Below are positions 31,561 to 39,259 of a DNA stretch of 64,000 bases, one piece after another. The DNA comes from Catellatospora bangladeshensis. Lineage in GTDB: Bacteria; Actinomycetota; Actinomycetes; Mycobacteriales; Micromonosporaceae. The notes under the pieces are model-generated. The model saw only the letters and a list, made by a program, of their open reading frames with translations. It made no database searches and was not told the DNA's origin. Numbering within the stretch: the stretch's first letter is position 1; each line of letters begins with the position of its first letter. The position numbers and the translations under genes were made by a program. The stretch covers positions 179,606 to 243,605 of the forward strand of contig NZ_BONF01000020.1 in the NCBI RefSeq assembly GCF_016862575.1, given 5' to 3'.

Positions 31561-31866
31561 TCAGGCGGCAGCGCTCGTGGAGCTGCTCGACGAGCTGCTG
31601 CTGGTGCTGCTGCTCGACGGCGTGCTGCTCGACGAGCCGCCGCTGCTGCTCGACGAGGTCGAGGCCGCGGGGGCCGAGCCGGAGCCGCCGCCGCGCGAGT
31701 CGGTGCGGTAGAAGCCGGAACCCTTGAACACCACGCCGACCGAGGAGAACAGCTTGCGCAGGGAGCCCTCGCAGGTCGGGCACACGGTCAGCGGCTCGTC
31801 CGCGAACGACTGCACGGCCTCCAGCTGGTGGCCGCAAGCGGTGCAGGCGTACTGGTAGGTGGGCAC
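31561..31866 (-). CDS. ruc: FmdB-type zinc-ribbon protein, probable redox-regulated chaperone Ruc
   Basis: 101 aa. Zinc ribbon: PTYQYACTACGHQLEAVQSF and LTVCPTCEGSLRKLFSSV give two CxxC pairs; then a Gly/Ser-rich disordered tail with long Ser runs. This is the build of M. tuberculosis Rv0991c (Ruc), reported as a chaperone activated by oxidation of its zinc cysteines and controlled by HrcA. As in that species it precedes the 5-formyl-THF cyclo-ligase gene region. Start: GTG with GGAGGGG 4-5 nt upstream. A CIRCE element at 31887 lies 21 nt upstream, so HrcA control and heat induction are expected. Confidence 0.85.
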   Translation of the reverse strand: MPTYQYACTACGHQLEAVQSFADEPLTVCPTCEGSLRKLFSSVGVVFKGSGFYRTDSRGGGSGSAPAASTSSSSSGGSSSSTPSSSSTSSSSSSSSTSAAA

Positions 31867-31886
31867 GTTCCCCTCCATGATCATTG

Positions 31887-31913
31887 CTGGCACTCTGGTG
31901 TACCGAGTGCTAA
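31887..31913. promoter_or_regulatory. CIRCE element (HrcA operator) of ruc
   Basis: On the plus strand CTGGCACTC, then exactly 9 nt, then GAGTGCTAA. The canonical CIRCE is TTAGCACTC-N9-GAGTGCTAA, so the match is 16 of 18 with perfect spacing. HrcA bound here would repress ruc until heat or misfolded protein titrates GroEL. Confidence 0.88.
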
Positions 31914-31970
31914 TAGTGCCTGACACCCGGCCGGGAAGCCAAGTGTCTGTCGCCGACCCCACTGCCGCGG

Positions 31971-32582
31971 TCAGCCGGGAATGCGCACCAGGCCGGACGG
32001 CATGAGCACGCCGGTCACCCGCTGATCGTGCGGCTCGGCGGGCACCCGGTCCACCAGCTCCCCCTCGTGGAGCAGCGCGATCACCGCCGTGCCCGGCCGG
32101 ACCCGGGCCAGCGCGCGGTCGTAGCTGCCGCCGCCGCGCCCCAGCCGCAGCCCGGCCCGGTCGACGGCCAGCGCGGGCACCAGCACCAGTGCCGCCTCAG
32201 TGATACCCGTCACGCCACAGCGCGGGCCGGTGGGCTCGCGCAGGCCGAAGGCGGCCGGGGCGAGCGCGTCCGGGCCGGTGTACGCGGCCCAGTCCAGGTC
32301 GCGGTCCGGCCGCAGCACCGGCAGCAGCACCCGGGCCACGCCGGGCAGGGCGGCCAGCCGGTCGGGCAGCCCGGGCCCGCCGGGCTCGCCGGGCATCGGC
32401 ACGTACGCGCAGACGGTCCATCCAGCGTCCGGTGGGACCAGGGCGGACAGTCCTGCCGCGAGTGCCGCGTCGGCGGCCGCGACGGCCTCCGGGGTCATCG
32501 CGCGGCGGGCGGCGAGCAGCGGCAGGCGCGCCTCCCGCTTGGCCGCCGCGGACGGCACCGAAAAAACGGAATATTCACTCAT
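31971..32582 (-). CDS. 5-formyltetrahydrofolate cyclo-ligase
   Basis: 203 aa. ATP-grasp-like ligase making 5,10-methenyl-THF from 5-formyl-THF. Seen: AAAKREARLPLLAARRAM (the N-terminal K-R pattern), VCAYVPMPGEPG, LVPALAVDRAGLRLGRGGGSYDRALAR, where GRGGGxYDR is the Mg-ATP signature, and a final VPAEPHDQRV with the conserved P-x-E-x-H-D. GAGGA lies before the ATG at 32582. Divergent from the GGDEF gene and transcribed toward ruc, as Rv0992c-Rv0991c. Confidence 0.92.
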   Translation of the reverse strand: MSEYSVFSVPSAAAKREARLPLLAARRAMTPEAVAAADAALAAGLSALVPPDAGWTVCAYVPMPGEPGGPGLPDRLAALPGVARVLLPVLRPDRDLDWAAYTGPDALAPAAFGLREPTGPRCGVTGITEAALVLVPALAVDRAGLRLGRGGGSYDRALARVRPGTAVIALLHEGELVDRVPAEPHDQRVTGVLMPSGLVRIPG

Positions 32583-32668
32583 AACGTCCTCAGTGGGTAC
32601 ATCCGTCGCATCCTGGCGCGGCGTCGGCCGTTGACACCGATGACTTCACCGCCGCCGAGGGGGAAAGT

Positions 32669-35071
32669 GTGACACTGCGCGCACGGCTCACCACCGCATT
32701 CCTGGCGGTGGTCCTCAGCCCCGTCCTGATCGGTGCCCTCTTCGTGGGCACCATGGTCAGCAAGCTCTCCCACGAGCGGGCCACCGAGCGGCTCACCGTG
32801 GCCGCCGGCTCGGTGCGCACTTCGGTCGGCGCGCTCTGCGGCCAGCTGCGCGCCGTCGCCGAGGGCGTCGCCGCGGCCCCGGCCGACCAGCGCCTGGCCA
32901 CCGCCCAGCGCATGGTCTCGGCCGGGCTGGCCGACGGCGTGCACATCGACAACGGCGTCGACGGCGCCACCACCGCGCAGGCGCCCGCGCCGCCGTGGGC
33001 CGACTGCGCCGGGCCCGACCCGCAGGTCGTCTCCGACGCGGTGTCCGGCTTCGAGGCGCTGTCCGCGCGGGTGCCGGTGGCCGGGCCGGGCGGCGAGCCC
33101 ACCGGGACCGTCTCGGCCGCGATCGCCGTGGACGGCGACCTCGTCCGCCGCCTGGCGCAGGCCAGCGGCGCGCAGCTCACCCTGCTGCCCGGCGCGGGGC
33201 TGGCCCCCGGCGCGGGGGCCGCGGCGCCCGAGCCCGACCTCGCCGAACTGCCGGACGACACGTTCGCGGACGACGCCGCCGAGGACGGTGTCGGCGCGAC
33301 CCTCGGTGATGCGGCGGGCGAACTCGCCGGGGCCGCCGCGGGTGACGTCACCGGCGCGGCCGCGGGCGGCCTGCCGGTCGACGACCCCACCGCCGACGGC
33401 CCGAACCAGCCGCTCGGCGATCCGGCCGCGATGGCGGGGGAGCCCGGCGGCGAGGCCGGTCCGCAGACCGTGCCGCTCGATCCGGCCCCCGCGCCGCCGC
33501 CCGCGGCCGCCGGGCCGGTGCACACCACCATGCTGGGCAGCGACGCCGCCACGGTCACCGGGTACGCCGCGACGCTGGGCGAGGGCGCAATCGGCGCGGC
33601 GGGCAACGGGCACCTCGTCGCGCGCCTCGGGCCGGTGCCCGGGGAGCCGCTGCCGCTGGCCGTCTCGCTGCCGGCGCGCCCGCCGACCGGTCTCTACCTG
33701 CTGCTCACCGTGGTCGTGCTGGTCACCGCCGCGGTGGCGGTGACGGTGGCGTGGTGGCTCGCGCGCACCGCGACCGAGCCGGTGGTCGAGCTGGCCCTGG
33801 CCGCCGACCGCGTCGCCGGGGGCGACCTGGACGCCCGGGTGCCGGTGCGCGGCAACGACGAGATCGGCCGCCTGGCCACCGCGTTCAACCACATGACCCG
33901 CGAGCTGCACACCTACGTCGCCGCGCTGACGGCCAGCCGCGACCAGTTGCGTGGGCACCTGGGCGTGCTGGGCGACACCCTGTCCAGCACGCACGACCTG
34001 GACCGGATCCTGCGCGTCATCCTGCAGACCGCCCGGCACGCCACCGGCGCGTCGGCGGGCGTGGTGCTGCTGGCCGACCCGGCCACCGGGGCGCTGGTCG
34101 GCCAGTGCACCGAGGGCCTGTCCGAGCAGTGGACCACCGGCGAGCGGGGCACCCTGCGGGTGCCGTACGGGCTGGGCCTGACCGGCTCGGTCGCGGCCAC
34201 GGGCGTGCCGCGCATCGGCCGCGTCGAGCACGACGGGCCGCGGCTGGACCCGGGCGAGCCCGACTGCCGCACGTACATGGTGGTGCCGTTCTCGGCTCCG
34301 GGGCTGGGCGAGGCGAGCGCGTTCCCGCAGCCGGGGGCGCTGCCCGCGGCGCGCGGCGTGCTGGCCCTCTACGACCGGCTGGGCCGCGACGAGTTCGACG
34401 ACTCCGATCTGGTCACCCTGCGCACCTTCGCCGGGCAGGCCGCCGTGGCGGTGGACAACGTACGCGTACACGAGGAGGCCCAGCGGCTGTCCGTCACCGA
34501 CCCGCTGACCGGCCTGTTCAACTACCGTTCGCTGCGCGACTCGCTGCGCCGGGAGTCCGAGCGCGCCGCCCGGTTCGGCCGGCGGCTGTGCGTGCTCGCG
34601 CTGGACCTGGACCGGTTCAAGGAGATCAACGACAGCTACGGCCACGCCGCCGGCGACGCCGTGCTCGCCGAGTTCGCCCAGCGCATCCGGTACGAGATCC
34701 GCGAGGTCGACGTGGCGTTCCGGCACGGCGGCGAGGAGTTCGTGGTGCTGCTGCCGGAGACCGACGAGGTGGGCGGCGTCGCGGTGGCCGAGCGGCTGTG
34801 CGACGCGGTGCGCCGGGAGCCGATCGTGGTCCCGGCGCGCGACGGCGGAGCGGACCTCTACATCAAGGTCACCGTCTCGATCGGACTGGCCGTACTGCCG
34901 GATCACGGACAGCAGGGCGCGGCGGTGCTCCAGGCCGCCGACGAAGCCCTGTACGCGGCCAAGGCCGCAGGCCGGGACACGTTCCAGGTGGCCGCCCTCG
35001 GCGGGCTCCTCTTGGCTTCCGGCGGCGCGTCGAGCAGCCCACAAGCCCCCAGACAGGCTCGGGGCCGTTAG
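32669..35071 (+). CDS. Membrane-bound GGDEF protein with HAMP and GAF domains
   Basis: 800 aa. Helix near the N-terminus (AFLAVVLSPVLIGALFVGTMV), an outer region of about 310 residues that includes a long Ala/Gly/Pro-rich stretch, second helix (LLLTVVVLVTAAVAVTVAWWLA), HAMP (TEPVVELALAADRVAGGDLDARVPVRGNDEIGRLATAFNHMTRELH), GAF-like domain at about 435-600, and GGDEF at about 620-780 with RHGGEEFVVLLPETDE and DRFKEINDSYGHAAGD. GGEEF is active-site competent, so c-di-GMP synthesis is expected; there is no RxxD inhibitory site that I can see near it. It is inserted between the cyclo-ligase and galU. Confidence 0.88.
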   Translation: MTLRARLTTAFLAVVLSPVLIGALFVGTMVSKLSHERATERLTVAAGSVRTSVGALCGQLRAVAEGVAAAPADQRLATAQRMVSAGLADGVHIDNGVDGATTAQAPAPPWADCAGPDPQVVSDAVSGFEALSARVPVAGPGGEPTGTVSAAIAVDGDLVRRLAQASGAQLTLLPGAGLAPGAGAAAPEPDLAELPDDTFADDAAEDGVGATLGDAAGELAGAAAGDVTGAAAGGLPVDDPTADGPNQPLGDPAAMAGEPGGEAGPQTVPLDPAPAPPPAAAGPVHTTMLGSDAATVTGYAATLGEGAIGAAGNGHLVARLGPVPGEPLPLAVSLPARPPTGLYLLLTVVVLVTAAVAVTVAWWLARTATEPVVELALAADRVAGGDLDARVPVRGNDEIGRLATAFNHMTRELHTYVAALTASRDQLRGHLGVLGDTLSSTHDLDRILRVILQTARHATGASAGVVLLADPATGALVGQCTEGLSEQWTTGERGTLRVPYGLGLTGSVAATGVPRIGRVEHDGPRLDPGEPDCRTYMVVPFSAPGLGEASAFPQPGALPAARGVLALYDRLGRDEFDDSDLVTLRTFAGQAAVAVDNVRVHEEAQRLSVTDPLTGLFNYRSLRDSLRRESERAARFGRRLCVLALDLDRFKEINDSYGHAAGDAVLAEFAQRIRYEIREVDVAFRHGGEEFVVLLPETDEVGGVAVAERLCDAVRREPIVVPARDGGADLYIKVTVSIGLAVLPDHGQQGAAVLQAADEALYAAKAAGRDTFQVAALGGLLLASGGASSSPQAPRQARGR

Positions 35072-35074
35072 TCT
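35069..35074 (+). promoter_or_regulatory. -10 hexamer TAGTCT of galU
   Basis: TAGTCT lies 6 nt before the ATG at 35081, giving galU its own leaderless promoter only 9 nt after the stop of the GGDEF gene; start of the galU-glp-rimJ-sepX set. Confidence 0.5.
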
Positions 35075-35080
35075 CGCGAC

Positions 35081-36052
35081 ATGTCGGAGCACACCCCCAG
35101 CGCAGAGCCTCAGGCCGCGCACGTGGATTCCCACGGAGCACGGGCCACCAAGGCGGTCATTCCCGCGGCGGGTCTGGCGACCCGGTTCCTCCCGGCCACC
35201 AAGGCGGTGCCGAAGGAGCTGCTGCCGGTCGTCGACCGGCCGGTGCTGCAGTACATCGTGGAGGAGGCGTCGCGGTCCGGGATCAACGACGTCCTGCTGA
35301 TCACCGGACGCGGCAAGACCAGCATGGTCGACCACTTCGACCGCCAGCCGTACCTGGAGGCGCGGCTGGAGGCCAAGGGCGACATGGAGCGGCTGGCCGC
35401 GGTGCGGGGCACCTCGGAGCTGGCCGAGATCTACACCTGCCGCCAGGGCGAGCCGCTCGGCCTGGGCCACGCGGTCTCGTACGCCGAGTCCCATGTGGGC
35501 GACGCGTCGTTCGCGGTGCTGCTGGGTGACGAGTTCACCGAGGAGTCCCAGCCGCTGCTGCCGCAGATGCTGGACCTGCAGGCGCGCACCGGCGGCATCG
35601 TGCTCGCCTTCATCGAGGTGCCCGACGACCAGGTCAACCGGTACGGCATCGCGTCGGTCAGCGACGCCGAGGCCGACTACGCCGACGTGGAGAACGTGGT
35701 CCGGGTGACCGGCCTGGTGGAGAAGCCCGCCCGCGAGGAGGCCCCGAGCAACCTGGCCGTCGTCGGCCGGTACGTGCTGCCCGGCGCGATCTTCGACGCG
35801 ATCCGCCGCACCAAGCCCGGCAGCGGCGGCGAGATCCAGCTCACCGACGCCATGGCGCTGCTGCTGGCCGAGGGCACTCCGGTGCACGGCATCATCTACC
35901 GGGGCCACCGCTACGACACCGGCATGCCGCTGGGCTACCTGCAGGCCGTCGTGCAGCTCGCCAGCGAGCGCGACGACCTCGGCCCCGCGTTCACCGAGTG
36001 GCTGAAGTCCTTCGTCGCCGGCCTCGACCGCAATGCGGGGAAGGCCGCCTGA
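35081..36052 (+). CDS. galU: UTP-glucose-1-phosphate uridylyltransferase
   Basis: 323 aa. Nucleotidyltransferase start KAVIPAAGLATRFLPATKAVPKELLPVVDRPVLQYIVEEA, Mg-binding VLLGDEFTEE, EVPDDQVNRYGIA, VEKPAREEAPSNLAVVGRYVL and GGEIQLTDAMALLL are all GalU hallmarks. It makes UDP-glucose for envelope polysaccharides. It leads a four-gene group with glp, an acetyltransferase and sepX/glpR that is conserved as Rv0993-Rv0996. Confidence 0.95.
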   Translation: MSEHTPSAEPQAAHVDSHGARATKAVIPAAGLATRFLPATKAVPKELLPVVDRPVLQYIVEEASRSGINDVLLITGRGKTSMVDHFDRQPYLEARLEAKGDMERLAAVRGTSELAEIYTCRQGEPLGLGHAVSYAESHVGDASFAVLLGDEFTEESQPLLPQMLDLQARTGGIVLAFIEVPDDQVNRYGIASVSDAEADYADVENVVRVTGLVEKPAREEAPSNLAVVGRYVLPGAIFDAIRRTKPGSGGEIQLTDAMALLLAEGTPVHGIIYRGHRYDTGMPLGYLQAVVQLASERDDLGPAFTEWLKSFVAGLDRNAGKAA

Positions 36053-36053
36053 C

Positions 36054-37358
36054 ATGACCGCCACGGTCAGGTCCACACCGGACCCCGTCCATCTCGACCC
36101 GGCTCCGGCCGAGGGCGAGCTGACGCCGCTCGCCGACTACCTGGGCAGTGTGCTGCGCAGGCTGCGGGCGCTGCCGGCGCTGGACCTGGACCTGACCCAG
36201 GCGCACGGGAACGTGCTGGCCGACAACGTCGTGGCGGCGCACCCGTACCCGGCCTTCGACCAGGCCGCGATCGACGGATACGCGGCCCGGTCGGAGGACA
36301 TCGCCGCGGCCGCCGCCGGGCGGCCCGCCCGGTTGAACGTGGTGGGGGACCTCGCCGCGGCCAGCTGGCGGCCCGCCCGGCTCACGCCCGGCACCTGCTT
36401 CTCCGTCGCGGCCGGGGCGGCGCTGCCGCTGGCCGCCGACGTCGTGGTGCCGATCGGCTGGACCGACCAGGGTATGGCCTCGGTCGAGGTGCACCGGGCC
36501 GCCAAGCGCGGCTACGGGGTGCGCCGCATCGGCGAGATCGTCGCCGAGGGCGCGGTGCTCGCGCGGGCCGGCACCACGGTCACCCCGGCGCTGGTCGGGG
36601 CGCTGGCCGCGAGCGGCATCGGGCACGTCGTGGTGCGCCCGAGCCCGCGCGTGGTCATCGTCTCCACCGGCGACGAGCTGGTCGAGGCGGGCCGGGTGTC
36701 GCAGCCCGGCCAGGTCGTCGACGTCAACTCGCACGCGCTGACCGCGGCCACCGCCGAGGCGGGCGCGCACGCGTACCGTGTCGGGATCTGCGACGACGAC
36801 CCGGAGGCGCTGCGGGCCCTGCTGGAGGACCAGACGCTGCGGGCCGACCTCATCATCACCACCGGCGGGTCCGGCACCGGCCCCGGCGACATGGTGCGGC
36901 GCATCCTGTCCCGCCGCGACGGCAGCCGGGCCGGGATGGTCAGCTTCACCGACGTGTCCCTGTATCCCTGCGGCACGCTCGGCTTCGGCACGGTCGGCAG
37001 CACCGAGGAGGTGCCGATCGTGTGCCTGCCCGGCGAGCCCGGCGCGGCGCTGATCGGCTTCGAGGTGCTGGCCCGGCCGGTGATCCAGGTGCTGGCCGGG
37101 GCAGAGCCGGTGTTCCGGCCGTCGGTGCGCGGGCACCTGCTGGAGACCGTGGCCTCCCCGGGCGGCCTGCGCGAGTTCCGCCCGGCCCTGGTCGCCGAGC
37201 GCCGTGGGGGCGGCTACACCGTGCAGCCGCTGCCGGGGGGAGCCCGTACCCTGGCCGGTATGGCCGAGGCGAACGGACTTCTCGTGCTGGGTGAGCGGGT
37301 CACCAGCGCGGCGGCGGGCTCCACCGTGGACGTACTGCTGCTGGACCGCAGGCGATGA
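36054..37358 (+). CDS. glp: Gephyrin-like molybdotransferase Glp (MoeA family)
   Basis: 434 aa with the MoeA layout: PYPAFDQAAIDGYAAR (domain I/III), ADVVVPIGWTDQG, then the central MoeA/MogA domain VVIVSTGDELVEAG, and IITTGGSGTGPGDMV, a variant of the usual GGVSVGxxD with Asp kept; C-terminal domain IV from about 350. The family inserts Mo into molybdopterin. In corynebacteria the member in this gene context, called Glp, binds FtsZ and a membrane receptor and works in cell division. Context (galU before, rimJ and sepX after) supports Glp over a housekeeping MoeA. Starts 1 nt after galU. Confidence 0.88.
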   Translation: MTATVRSTPDPVHLDPAPAEGELTPLADYLGSVLRRLRALPALDLDLTQAHGNVLADNVVAAHPYPAFDQAAIDGYAARSEDIAAAAAGRPARLNVVGDLAAASWRPARLTPGTCFSVAAGAALPLAADVVVPIGWTDQGMASVEVHRAAKRGYGVRRIGEIVAEGAVLARAGTTVTPALVGALAASGIGHVVVRPSPRVVIVSTGDELVEAGRVSQPGQVVDVNSHALTAATAEAGAHAYRVGICDDDPEALRALLEDQTLRADLIITTGGSGTGPGDMVRRILSRRDGSRAGMVSFTDVSLYPCGTLGFGTVGSTEEVPIVCLPGEPGAALIGFEVLARPVIQVLAGAEPVFRPSVRGHLLETVASPGGLREFRPALVAERRGGGYTVQPLPGGARTLAGMAEANGLLVLGERVTSAAAGSTVDVLLLDRRR

Positions 37359-37978
37359 ATGTAGTGGGATACCCGGCGGTGCTGACCGACGGGGACATCG
37401 TGCTGCGGCCGTACCGGCGGGGTGACGCGGCGCAGTGGGTCGAGGTGCGCAACTACAACGAGGCCTGGCTGCGCCAGTGGGAGGCGACCCCGCCCGCGCC
37501 GTGGGCCGAGCTGAACTCGGCCGGGGCGTTCCACATGATCCGCCGGGCGATGCGCCGCGCCGCCCGCGACGGCGAATCGATGCCGTTCGCGATCTGCGTA
37601 CGCGATCAGGGGCGCGAGCGCTTCGTCGGGCACATCAACCTGGGCAGCATCGTGCGCCGGGCGTTCTCGTCGGCGTACTGCGGATACTGGATCGACTCGC
37701 GGGTGGCCGGGCGCGGCATCATGCCCACGGCGCTCGCCCTCGTGGTCGACCACGCCTTCGGTCCCGGCCGCCTGCACCGCGTCGAGGTCAACATCCGGCC
37801 GGAGAACAAGCCCAGCCGGCGCGTGGTGGAGAAGCTCGGCTTCCGTGAGGAGGGTTACCACCCGCACTACATGTTCATCGACGGCGCCTGGCGCGACCAC
37901 ATCGGATACGCGCTCACCTGGGAGGACGTCGCCAAGGAGGGTGGCCTGACGGCCCGCTGGCGGCGCATGCGCGGCTGA
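37355..37978 (+). CDS. RimJ-like GNAT N-acetyltransferase
   Basis: 207 aa. GNAT fold with YPAVLTDGDIVLRPYRRGDAAQWVEVR at the start, FVGHINLGSIVRRAFSSAYCGYWIDSRVAGRGIMPTAL as the CoA-binding strand and loop (the RGxG-like R-V-A-G-R-G), and HRVEVNIRPENKPSRRVVEKLGFREEG, the motif B helix typical of RimJ/RimL-type enzymes. It may acetylate protein N-termini. Overlaps glp by 4 nt. Confidence 0.85.
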   Translation: MNVVGYPAVLTDGDIVLRPYRRGDAAQWVEVRNYNEAWLRQWEATPPAPWAELNSAGAFHMIRRAMRRAARDGESMPFAICVRDQGRERFVGHINLGSIVRRAFSSAYCGYWIDSRVAGRGIMPTALALVVDHAFGPGRLHRVEVNIRPENKPSRRVVEKLGFREEGYHPHYMFIDGAWRDHIGYALTWEDVAKEGGLTARWRRMRG

Positions 37979-38108
37979 ATCGGGCCTCACCTTCACCGGT
38001 GTGGCGCTACCCGATCCGGTGATCACAACCGTAGGCTCCCCTTACTGGAAGTCTTACGGTGGCCGATCGATGGTCGGTCCGCCGCATTAGGTGACGGGAG
38101 GGGTGAGG

Positions 38109-38909
38109 GTGCCGACCTCGGTGCTCCTCGCCGTCCTCGCCGCTGCGGGCCTGCTCGCTCTCGCCCCGGCGCTGGTGCGCCGGTACGACGCCACCGAGCG
38201 GCTGGTGGCGGAGCGGGCGATCTCGACCGCGCGGGTGCTGTCGCGCCGGCGCCGCCGCCGCACCGTGCCCGGCCGCCGCCCGATCCGGCCGCCGCGGGCG
38301 GTGTGCGCCGCGCCCGTGTCCGCGCCGCCCGCCCAGCACACCGCCCGGCCCGGCCGCCGTCCCGGCGAGGACAGCCTGCCCGGCCCCGCGCGCACCGCCC
38401 TGCGCCTGGTCGGCCACGGTGAGCGCGCCCGGCCCCGGCCGCGCCGCCGCCACCGGCCCGCCGTGTACCGCCGCCGCCGGCTGCTCGCCGGGCTGGCCGG
38501 CCTCAACCTGGTGCAGCTGGCCGGAGTGGTGCTGGTCAGCCCCGGCTTCCTGATCAGCCTGTCGGTGACCGGGTCGGCGCTGCTGCTGTACGTCGCCCAC
38601 CTGCGCGGCCAGGCGCTGCGTACGGCGCGGCGGCGCCGGGCCGAGGAGCGGCAGGCGCAGTGGCTCGCCGAGCAGCAGGCGCAGGTGCGGCTGGCCCAGC
38701 GCCGCCGCGCCGAGGCCCGCCGCGAGGCCGCCCGGCTGCTCCAGGAGGAGCTGCTGCGCGCCCAGGAGCGGCTGGCCGCCCTGCAGGCCCAGGCGGAGTC
38801 GCTGGAGGCCGAGGCCGCGCCCCCGCCGCCACGCGTCGCCACCATCTCCTACCGGGGCCGCCAGGGCGGCGTACGCGGCAAGCCGTACCACGCCGGGCCT
38901 GCGGCCTAG
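38109..38909 (+). CDS. SepX/GlpR-type membrane protein of cell division
   Basis: 266 aa. One helix at the N-terminus (VPTSVLLAVLAAAGLLALAPALV), then an Arg-rich stretch of about 95 residues, two close helices (LLAGLAGLNLVQLAGVVLVSPGFLISLSVTGSALLLYVAHL) and a long charged coiled coil (RRRAEERQAQWLAEQQAQVRLAQRRRAEARREAARLLQEELL). This layout and the galU-glp-rimJ context fit SepX of Streptomyces and GlpR of Corynebacterium, the membrane receptor of Glp. Identity is by context and layout, not by an obvious motif. GTG 38109 chosen because GGGAGGGG lies about 7 nt upstream. Confidence 0.72.
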   Translation: MPTSVLLAVLAAAGLLALAPALVRRYDATERLVAERAISTARVLSRRRRRRTVPGRRPIRPPRAVCAAPVSAPPAQHTARPGRRPGEDSLPGPARTALRLVGHGERARPRPRRRHRPAVYRRRRLLAGLAGLNLVQLAGVVLVSPGFLISLSVTGSALLLYVAHLRGQALRTARRRRAEERQAQWLAEQQAQVRLAQRRRAEARREAARLLQEELLRAQERLAALQAQAESLEAEAAPPPPRVATISYRGRQGGVRGKPYHAGPAA

Positions 38910-39069
38910 GGGAGTTGATCGCGATCTCGTGTCAGAAGGTGTGGTCCGGCCGCACTTCACGACACGAGACGCCGATCTTCACGACGTGACCCGCGACGCA
39001 GGGGGTAGTGATTCGCGAACGCCGGGCAGACCTGCTAACCTTGGCCGGTCCGTTACGGCGGGCCGACTC

Positions 39070-39146
39070 GGGGACGTGGCGCAGCCCGGTAGCGCACCTC
39101 GTTCGCATCGAGGGGGTCAGGGGTTCGAATCCCCTCGTCTCCACCA
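39070..39146 (+). tRNA. tRNA-Ala(CGC)
   Basis: Cloverleaf of 77 nt with CCA encoded. Acceptor GGGGACG pairs with CGTCTCC and contains the G3-T70 wobble pair that identifies alanine tRNA. The anticodon arm is CCTCG-TTCGCAT-CGAGG, anticodon CGC (reads GCG). The T arm is AGGGG-TTCGAAT-CCCCT. A hairpin terminator follows 6 nt later. Confidence 0.96.
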
Positions 39147-39151
39147 GAGTC

Positions 39152-39184
39152 AGAAGCCGCCTCCCTGTCAGGGAGGCGGCTTCT
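39152..39184 (+). terminator. Terminator of tRNA-Ala
   Basis: AGAAGCCGCCTCCCT at 39152-39166 pairs perfectly with 39170-39184 over a 3-nt loop, followed by TCCG with the stem ending in TTCT; a classical intrinsic terminator. Confidence 0.88.
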
Positions 39185-39259
39185 TCCGTATCCGGGCCAC
39201 CCTCGACACGAAGAAGGCCCGCAGCGCGCGCCACGGGCCCTCTCACGCCGCCTATCGGA

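Noticed and set aside
32579..36076. An open minus-strand frame of over 1100 codons
   Set aside because: It is antisense to the GGDEF gene and galU; its composition (His/Arg/Gly/Val-rich, no motifs) is that of shadow frames in GC-rich DNA.
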